Made by a program: the position numbers and the translations under genes. Below are positions 9,001 to 11,969 of a stretch of DNA of 11,969 nucleotides, one piece after another (position 1 is the first letter of the stretch; the number at the start of each line of letters is the position of its first letter). The stretch spans positions 565,001-576,969 of the forward strand of contig CAJNDS010002215.1 of NCBI GenBank assembly GCA_905221605.1, given 5' to 3'. Under the pieces are notes generated by a model, which saw only the letters and a program-made list of their open reading frames with translations, ran no database searches and had not been told where the DNA came from. Source of the stretch: Symbiodinium natans (Eukaryota; Sar; Dinophyceae; Suessiales; Symbiodiniaceae).

Positions 9001-9745
9001 TAATCCTCGACCCTCGTTGCTCGGAATTCTGTGTCGTAGACTTGGCAAAGAGAAACAAGTTCCATCAACGAAATTCTTAGCACCCTTTTGCCGCTCGGCT
9101 TCGCTCGAAGGACAATGTAGAGGTGAACCTCAAGACAATCACCGCATATCACTGCCACGCTCCTTTGGAACTGTAGCACTGGCCCAGAAAAAAAATTTGC
9201 CTCCGGGCTGATCAGCCGCGACTTGTTGGCCACAGTGGCGCCTCCCCAAGTGAGTGGCATATTCGGATTTCAGGTGCGCTAACGCACGAAAGCTTCTACG
9301 AAAGAGCTAAGTGCACAACAGCCCGTCCACGAAGAGGACTGCAAAGGTCGCACGGCAGGTCGCTAGAGAATCTTCAACATCACAACCAAATAGACGGGTC
9401 AATATAGAGAGGTGAAACACCTACAGTGAACGAGAGATCTTGAGGATAAACTGGCTCCATATGCAGGATACAACTCGGAAAAGAAACAAAACATGTCACA
9501 TGTTCGGCATGTTGTGCAATCGTTTGCAAGTCCTGAACCTGAGGTTCCAGCGGGCGTCCAGGCTTCGACACGATCCTGGATCGTGGCTCAGAGATTGGTA
9601 TCCAAGGTTGCCTCAGAGGGTCAGGGGGCTGTTTGCTGCTCTTGTTTTCATACGCCGACACCAAGTGTTTTGCACACATGCTTGGTGACTTCAGGAAACG
9701 CTGAAGCTGGTCAAGTCCAACAGGCGCACCGGCTGCCTTTTGTGA
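2879..9745 (+). CDS. Multi-exon TKL-type protein kinase gene (5' end not found)
   Basis: Predicted Ser/Thr (possibly dual-specificity) kinase that would transfer phosphate from ATP to unknown protein substrates, probably in the cytosol since no signal peptide or membrane segment is seen. The gene is assembled from about 19 short exons listed separately. The kinase domain has, in order, IGTGSTAEV, VAAKKL, FKREI, the hinge LIISEFCSGG, HRDLKSLN, DFGLSR, GTYHWMAPE, DVYSYG and a CW motif. HRDLKS.N together with WMAPE is characteristic of the TKL group (Raf/CTR1-like). The lysine, alpha-C glutamate, HRD aspartate, N and DFG aspartate are all present, so catalysis is possible. Upstream exons give a Gln/Leu-rich helix and a Pro-rich linker. 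The first exon and ATG are not identified. Odd points are a broken or unusually spliced segment at 5964-5986 and one unresolved donor near 7012-7024. The kinase identity is certain; the exact exon ends are inferred. Confidence 0.88.
3085..3110 (+). CDS. Candidate kinase micro-exon (Gly/Pro/Ala linker)
   Basis: A CAG|GT acceptor precedes 3085 and a GC donor (CAG|GCAGCT) follows 3110. With a phase-1 entry it reads VGEPPSAQ and leaves phase 0, matching the next exon. Support rests on phase and splice pattern alone. Confidence 0.4.
3373..3420 (+). CDS. Probable kinase exon: Pro-rich linker
   Basis: Sixteen codons in phase 0 read VPTPVPAPTPTPIPRQ, a Thr/Pro/Val repeat typical of a flexible linker. 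The acceptor is AAG|GT. The best donor is GA (CAG|GACCGT), a non-canonical class reported in dinoflagellates, which keeps phase 0 into the exon at 3509. A GT donor at 3425 is an alternative. Confidence 0.55.
3509..3560 (+). CDS. Probable kinase exon just before the kinase domain
   Basis: After a CAG|GA acceptor this reads DLSNPPCVAEWEAFGIL and ends at a GT donor (CTAG|GTAGAC) in phase 1. The next exon starts with GG, giving one Gly codon across the junction. The frame is open further upstream to 3458, so an earlier acceptor is possible. Confidence 0.55.
3561..4630 (+). other. Presumed kinase intron (1070 bases), GT-AG
   Basis: It lies between GTAGAC and TTCAG. It holds the G16 run. The + frame at 3717-3926 ends in an Ala/Gly/Ser-rich stretch but has no splice or motif support. 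Confidence 0.5.
4096..4111. repeat. Homopolymer G16
   Basis: Sixteen consecutive G follow CGCGC. ATGTCCGCG occurs just before it (4086-4094) and also at 4026-4034. Confidence 0.9.
4631..4749 (+). CDS. Kinase exon: N-terminal helix and glycine-rich ATP loop
   Basis: It begins after TTCAG and reads GDLFRFADAASRSAKCV, then a helical stretch leading to RLEERIGTGSTAE. IGTGSTAE plus the V that opens the next exon is the glycine-rich loop (G-x-G-x-x-x-x-V) that covers ATP. The donor is GC (GCCGAG|GCGGGA), phase 0. An alternative acceptor lies at 4643. This marks the start of the kinase domain. Confidence 0.85.
4750..5637 (+). other. Large GC-AG intron of the kinase gene (888 bases)
   Basis: The intron lies between the glycine-loop exon and the VAAKK exon. 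It holds a perfect 12-base palindrome at 5013-5024 and a 7-base inverted repeat around a 4-base loop at 5112-5129. A 96-codon open frame at 4933-5223 shows no recognisable protein. No other gene is seen inside it. Confidence 0.8.
5112..5129. repeat. Perfect inverted repeat, 7-base arms
   Basis: TGCGCTC at 5112-5118 pairs with GAGCGCA at 5123-5129 around GCGA, inside the 888-base intron. It could form a short hairpin; its role is unknown. Confidence 0.85.
5638..5695 (+). CDS. Kinase exon: beta-3 strand with catalytic lysine
   Basis: It reads VYRATWHGTDVAAKKLRSK. VYRATW completes the glycine loop and VAAKK is the VAxK motif whose lysine holds the ATP phosphates. The acceptor is CAG|GT and the donor GC (AAAG|GCAGGA), phase 1. 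The GC joins smoothly to the next exon as a Gly codon. Confidence 0.92.
5915..6008 (+). CDS. Kinase exon(s): alpha-C helix and beta-4, with a frame break or 23-base intron
   Basis: The first part (frame of codon 5932) reads QLSTEFKREISVLLRL, the alpha-C segment with the conserved glutamate. The last part reads LLRFMDVMMP, the beta-4/beta-5 segment, but in a frame shifted by one base; reading on in the first frame hits TGA at 5974-5976. The usual RHPN stretch between them is absent. Either a one-base deletion broke the gene, or 5964-5986 is a 23-base GC-AG intron: removing it restores the frame (phase 2 to phase 2) and gives LLRL-FMDVMMP. The exon ends in phase 0 at CCA|GCAGGG and joins the next exon exactly. 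Confidence 0.8.
6009..6515 (+). other. Kinase intron, GC-AG (507 bases)
   Basis: It starts GCAGGG and ends CCAG before the hinge exon. I see no gene or repeat of note in it. Confidence 0.85.
6516..6572 (+). CDS. Kinase exon: hinge
   Basis: Nineteen codons read APQALIISEFCSGGTVFDW. LIISEFCSGG is the beta-5/hinge that binds the adenine of ATP, with Phe-Cys after the conserved glutamate and GGTVFD opening alpha-D. The acceptor is CAG|GC and the donor GC (TGG|GCCTCA), phase 0 at both ends. Confidence 0.9.
6694..6768 (+). CDS. Kinase exon: alpha-D to alpha-E
   Basis: Twenty-five codons, from ALLHQRRELSLPWPQR to IALDVAK. This is the usual TKL pattern of a short alpha-D loop, W-x-x-R and the A-x-D-V-A-x-G/A helix. 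The acceptor is GAG|GC. The preferred donor is GC at 6769 because phase 0 continues into GMNFLH; a strong-looking GT donor at 6772 (GTAAAG) would break the phase. Confidence 0.9.
6986..7021 (+). CDS. Kinase micro-exon: end of alpha-E
   Basis: After CAG|GG this reads GMNFLHRRQAPK, matching the family pattern G-M-x-Y/F-L-H-x(5) before the HRD motif. The 3' end is unresolved. Phase 0 at 7021 would need an unusual GG donor, a GC donor after 7012 would leave only RRQ before VVHRD, and the GT at 7024 gives the wrong phase. Confidence 0.75.
7234..7314 (+). CDS. Kinase exon: catalytic loop HRDLKSLN
   Basis: Twenty-seven codons start VVHRDLKSLNLLLA and end DDVPAVK. HRD supplies the catalytic base aspartate, K the phosphate contact and N the magnesium ligand; HRDLKS is typical of TKL and tyrosine kinases. 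The acceptor is CAG|GT and the donor GC (AAG|GCACTG), phase 0. Confidence 0.95.
7517..7564 (+). CDS. Kinase exon: DFG motif and activation loop start
   Basis: Sixteen codons read VSDFGLSRAFRPDATQ. The DFG aspartate binds magnesium. The exon is bounded by CAG|GT and by CAG|GCAGGG (GC donor), phase 0 at both ends. Confidence 0.95.
7663..7710 (+). CDS. Kinase exon: activation loop end and APE motif
   Basis: Sixteen codons read VMMTNGAGTYHWMAPE. GTxxWMAPE is the TKL signature of the P+1 loop; the Thr and Tyr here are possible phosphosites (inference). The acceptor is CAG|GT. The donor is the only GT among the firmly placed kinase-domain introns (GAG|GTGAAC), phase 0. Confidence 0.95.
7892..7921 (+). 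CDS. Kinase micro-exon between APE and alpha-F
   Basis: Only 30 bases, reading VLSGQGYDEK, which fills the gap between APE and DVYSYG (family pattern V-x(5-6)-Y-x-E-K-x-D-V-Y-S). It is bounded by GAG|GT and AAA|GCAGGG, phase 0 at both ends. A gene finder would probably miss it. Confidence 0.88.
8043..8112 (+). CDS. Kinase exon: alpha-F helix
   Basis: It reads VDVYSYGICLFELI, then TRRIPYEGS. DVYSYGI..WE/FELI is the alpha-F core of TKL kinases and IPYEG starts the loop to alpha-G. The acceptor is CAG|GT and the donor GC (TCAG|GCCCGT), phase 1. Confidence 0.94.
8218..8297 (+). CDS. Kinase exon: alpha-G region
   Basis: It enters in phase 1 after CAG|GC, completing a Gly codon, and reads LEPVSIAVAVSRGKRPDVA then FIPEEGG. 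The V-x-x-G-x-RP motif is the conserved alpha-G stretch of TKL kinases. The donor is GC (GGGG|GCATCG read as GGG|GC), phase 0. Confidence 0.9.
8298..8807 (+). other. Kinase intron, GC-AG (510 bases)
   Basis: It starts GCATCG and ends GGAAG. Near 8739-8785 is a short run of GAGGTTTT / GGTTTTGGG repeats. Open frames at 8420-8768 are unrecognised and lack exon-like splice context. Confidence 0.8.
8808..8877 (+). CDS. Kinase exon: CW motif (subdomain XI)
   Basis: It reads DTPADLRFTMKCCWAHRW, then RLRDP. The P-x-x-L-x(2)-x-M-x-x-CW pattern is the alpha-H region. The next residues across the junction give RDPGF where the family usually has RPSF or RPTF, an apparent one-residue insertion. The acceptor is AAG|GA and the donor GC (CCTG|GCCTCA), phase 1. 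Confidence 0.85.
8878..9561 (+). other. Kinase intron, GC-AG (684 bases)
   Basis: It runs from the CW exon to the last domain helix. Phase continuity (1 to 1) argues against a missing exon. Nothing recognisable is seen inside it. Confidence 0.7.
9562..9590 (+). CDS. Kinase exon: final helix of the domain
   Basis: It enters in phase 1 after CAG|GC, completing Gly, and reads FDTILDRGS, matching the F-x-x-I/V-L-x-x-L segment that closes kinase domains. The 3' end is not fixed: GC after 9585, GT after 9582 or GA after 9590 are candidates. Only the GA choice keeps phase 0 into the last exon. Confidence 0.65.
9695..9745 (+). CDS. Probable last kinase exon and stop codon
   Basis: After TTCAG the phase-0 reading is ETLKLVKSNRRTGCLL followed by TGA at 9743-9745. 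It is a plausible basic tail continuing the final helix. Support is moderate because the preceding donor is unresolved and a second frame is open here. Confidence 0.6.
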   Translation, partial: ETLKLVKSNRRTGCLL

Positions 9746-10347
9746 CTGTCTAAGGCCTCAGTGGAATATCCAGAATCCAAACGCCGTGCGCATTTGCGTG
9801 GGCAAGGAATGAGATAGACATCTCACAGCAACCAAAGTTTTCACTGTATCGAATACTTAGCCCAGTTTGTGCACCGCCAGGTTGTGAGGCCAACCGCCCT
9901 GCTAATTTAGTAGGTTGCACTGAGCCAGGCCAGCCGAGCAAGACCCCTAGCAGTTGTGCACATAGCTGAATCTTCAAAACTGCTCAGTTGGGATAAGCTG
10001 CCTCAGTGCCCGTGTCAATGTGACTTGATGCCACCGTCCCAAAGTGGACAAGGCTGCAAAAACATCGGGCAAGCGAGTCGCATTCTGGTTTGAAGCATGG
10101 CGGTGCGTGCATTCGTCTTGGCTTTGCGCATGTGCGTTTCACGACCCACTTTGTACACTCAAGCTTCGCGACGATGGGCATGCACGCACGATCGGGGGCC
10201 TTCACATCACCAGTGGAAATCTCTGCGCAGCATGCACAGCTGGAGTTTTGCAGGAGCAAGCCGAATTTGCCAAGTTACTAACCTGTAGGTCCAGGATCAC
10301 CGCAACAGCAAGCAAGCCCGAGCGTAGTGCGTACACGCCGCTACTGA
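9746..10347. other. Spacer between the kinase and the transmembrane exon
   Basis: Open frames at 10044-10382 exist in several phases and look random. Upstream exons of the 10.4 kb gene may lie here, but none can be pinned down. Confidence 0.5.
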
Positions 10348-10734
10348 CTCCTAGTCAAGCGGGCACTGGCAGTTTCACTTGAAACGCGAGAGCGGAGTGT
10401 TCCTGTGAATTTGGTCTTTGGGCTGCTGATCCTCTCATCTGAAGTTGAGGATGCTGAGGTTTTAGGCTGGGACTTCCGGCCATCATCCTCACTGACGGCC
10501 ATTCTATCCTTGGCCGTCGTCATCTTCACCGTGACCTGGATCATCTTCACGATACTCTTCTCGATTTCAGAGCTGGAGTCCATACAAACACCGAAAGGTG
10601 TCGGGGAACCACCAGCCCCGCCGAAAATCACAGAAGTGAGCCCGATCGAAGAAGTCAGCCCGATCGAGCCGACTTCCGACGAACCCACCTCCGACGATGC
10701 ACACAAGAATGTTATGCTCGAGTTTCGCTTCTGA
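10348..10734 (+). CDS. Probable terminal exon: single transmembrane protein with acidic repeat tail
   Basis: The + frame is open from 10348 to TGA at 10732-10734 and has strong G/C-ending codon bias in its second half. It contains no ATG before the last few residues, so it is probably the 3' exon of a spliced gene. Candidate AG|G acceptors put the start at 10450, 10459 or 10466. It encodes a hydrophobic helix, SLAVVIFTVTWIIFTILFSI, then a Pro/Glu/Asp-rich tail with tandem repeats EVSPIE-EVSPIE-PTSDE-PTSDD, ending MLEFRF. I do not recognise the family. It lies downstream of the kinase stop on the same strand. A longer open frame on the minus strand over the same bases looks like its shadow. 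Upstream exons were not found. Confidence 0.5.
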   Translation, partial: LLVKRALAVSLETRERSVPVNLVFGLLILSSEVEDAEVLGWDFRPSSSLTAILSLAVVIFTVTWIIFTILFSISELESIQTPKGVGEPPAPPKITEVSPIEEVSPIEPTSDEPTSDDAHKNVMLEFRF

Positions 10735-11085
10735 AGTATCTCGAGACAGCTTTCTCTGTCGTGGCTCCGTTTGAAAGTTGGACGGTTGAAATGCACAGTT
10801 TTCATGCGGCGCAAGAATGGTTTAAAACGACCGCATAATATATAAGAACCAGTGCAAGACATGAGAAGAAGAGCTTTGGCTTCATAAAGCCAGAGCCATT
10901 GTCTGATGACCCACATCATAATTTTTCTCCACTGCCACAGAGGTAGCTTGAACAGAGAAAATGTGGAACAGATCCATGACCGATCTCCTTTGCACTTGGT
11001 TGCTGGCTATTTTTCTGGTTTGGAAGCCAATTGAATCGCTCGGAAATTGAACCACTCGGAATTCACACCAAAACGCGGATTGGCT
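10735..11085. other. Non-coding flank
   Basis: I see no gene. TCGCTCGGAAATTGAACC and ACTCGGAATTCACACC near 11036-11070 form a weak direct repeat just before the AT-rich island. Confidence 0.5.
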
Positions 11086-11137
11086 TACTACTACTTACTT
11101 TCGCGTAGGATAAACGAATTATAGGAGGATACGATAG

Positions 11138-11416
11138 AGAAAAAGATTTTCTATTACGAAATATTATTTAACTTGGATGATTTTTTCTAAATGGTTTTGT
11201 ATAACAAATCTCTTTTCGAACCTTTATTTTTTGCTTAACTTCGTATATTGAGTCCTTCTTCTTGGAATATGGGATCAATTTTTGATAGGATACTATTCAA
11301 AATGATTTGATAAAGGATTATTTGATTCTTTGAATTCTTGGATGAATACTTATTCTTTGGGGGATTGCATGAAAGAATTTAGGCAACACTATATCGACCA
11401 CAGAATATCCCTATAA
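11138..11416 (+). pseudogene. AT-rich frame with two in-frame TGA codons, organelle-like
   Basis: In a strongly AT-rich stretch one frame runs 92 codons to TAA (11414-11416) with no TAA or TAG inside, interrupted only by TGA at 11249-11251 and 11303-11305. It has an ATG at 11177. The encoded text is rich in Phe, Tyr, Trp, Leu and Ile before a polar C-terminus (SLGDCMKEFRQHYIDHRISL). Reading TGA as Trp fits the aromatic surroundings, and TGG is also used. I cannot name the protein. It could be an organelle fragment inserted in the nucleus, foreign DNA, assembly contamination or chance. Confidence 0.35.
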
Positions 11417-11565
11417 AAGGCTACGGGCTCCACCCCTATTTTCGTCCTCTGCGGCCGCCTTGTCGGTTGTCTCGCTTCCTTTTCCGGTCAATTTGGCTGC
11501 TTGGGAGGGCCTTGCAGGGGGATCCGGAAAAGTCCCGGAAATTTTACGCTTATTGTCTACAAATC

Positions 11566-11632
11566 CTGGGAATTTTGGGAATCACCCGGATCTGAAACTT
11601 CTAGGAATTTTCGGAATCACCCGAATTGAGGT
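11566..11632. repeat. Two tandem copies of a 35-base unit
   Basis: CTGGGAATTTTGGGAATCACC from 11566 recurs as CTAGGAATTTTCGGAATCACC from 11601. A weaker CCGGAAATTTTAC copy lies near 11534 and AATTCCGGAAATTTTTGGG near 11697. Confidence 0.75.
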
Positions 11633-11739
11633 TTAGGCTTTCCGGGTTGGATTTAAGGTTCGAATACAACAATGATGACGTGGGTGCCCTTTGAAAATTC
11701 CGGAAATTTTTGGGACCCTGGGTTCAGGGTTTAAGGATT

Positions 11740-11969
11740 TTACGGTTTAGGGTTTTGGGGTTTAATAGAGATTGTATAGGGTTTGTGTCCGGAGTTTTGT
11801 CGAGTTTTGGGGGGTTTTGTTTTTTGCTGTAATGGTTTGGGTTTTGTCGGGTGCGGCGGGGGGTGGGTGGTTTTGGGGGGCTGGGGTTGGGGGTCTGTGG
11901 TTGAGGGGCTATTTGAGGGGCTAGGGTCGTTGAGGGCTTGAGGTGAGGAGGAATTGAGAGGGCTTGTTG
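11740..11969. repeat. G/T-rich strand-biased tract with telomere-like strings
   Basis: The + strand is almost free of C and carries many runs of three or more G. TTTAGGG at 11746-11752 followed by TTTTGGGG resembles degenerate plant/dinoflagellate telomere units. It runs to the window end. Confidence 0.6.

Noticed and set aside
9728-9745. C-terminal GCLL as a prenylation site
   Set aside because: The Cys is third from the end, not fourth as a CaaX box needs.
10341-10919. 192-codon minus-strand frame opposite the transmembrane exon
   Set aside because: Its Ser/Gly/Lys-rich repeats mirror the acidic repeat on the + strand, where codon bias and a clear membrane helix are better.
11410-11419. 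TATA-box-like CTATAAAAGG
   Set aside because: It overlaps the end of the AT-rich frame. Dinoflagellate promoters generally lack TATA boxes and no gene follows.
1-11969. CRISPR arrays, tRNA or rRNA genes, bacterial operons, transposase genes
   Set aside because: None was seen on reading both strands; the splice structure shows a eukaryotic nuclear region.

Overview
The window looks like nuclear DNA of a dinoflagellate, probably Symbiodiniaceae or a relative. It has no prokaryote-like gene packing. The one clear gene is cut into many tiny exons, its introns begin mostly with GC rather than GT, and they end in AG followed by a G. Degenerate TTTAGGG-like strings, microsatellites and G-rich tracts fit the same picture. 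The taxon is inferred from these features, not from a marker gene.

The centre of the window (about 2.88 to 9.75 kb, + strand) is one protein kinase gene that no single open frame reveals. I joined short exons by splice site, phase and kinase motif. The order is a Gln/Leu-rich possible coiled coil, a Pro-rich linker, the glycine-rich loop, the VAAKK lysine, the alpha-C segment, the hinge, the catalytic HRDLKSLN, DFG, GTYHWMAPE, the DVYSYG helix, the CW motif and a short tail ending at a TGA at 9743-9745. The motif set is that of the tyrosine-kinase-like (TKL, Raf/CTR1-like) group. The start codon and first exons were not found. Of 12 firmly placed introns in the kinase domain, 11 start with GC and one with GT. 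One exon (5915-6008) is off frame by one base unless a 23-base GC-AG segment is spliced out.

Left of the kinase (1-2.88 kb) lie microsatellites (CCAGA, CA and TA repeats), a G-rich repeat and short frames open on both strands that I cannot assign. The large introns and the 9.75-10.35 kb spacer show nothing recognisable.

Right of it, 10348-10734 (+) is a well-biased open frame without an ATG. It encodes one transmembrane segment and an acidic, internally repeated tail, probably the last exon of a second gene. At about 11086-11416 the base composition turns abruptly AT-rich. One frame there is open for 92 codons except for two TGA codons, which suggests organelle-derived or foreign DNA with TGA read as Trp. 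The last 550 bases are G/T-rich with short repeats and telomere-like strings.
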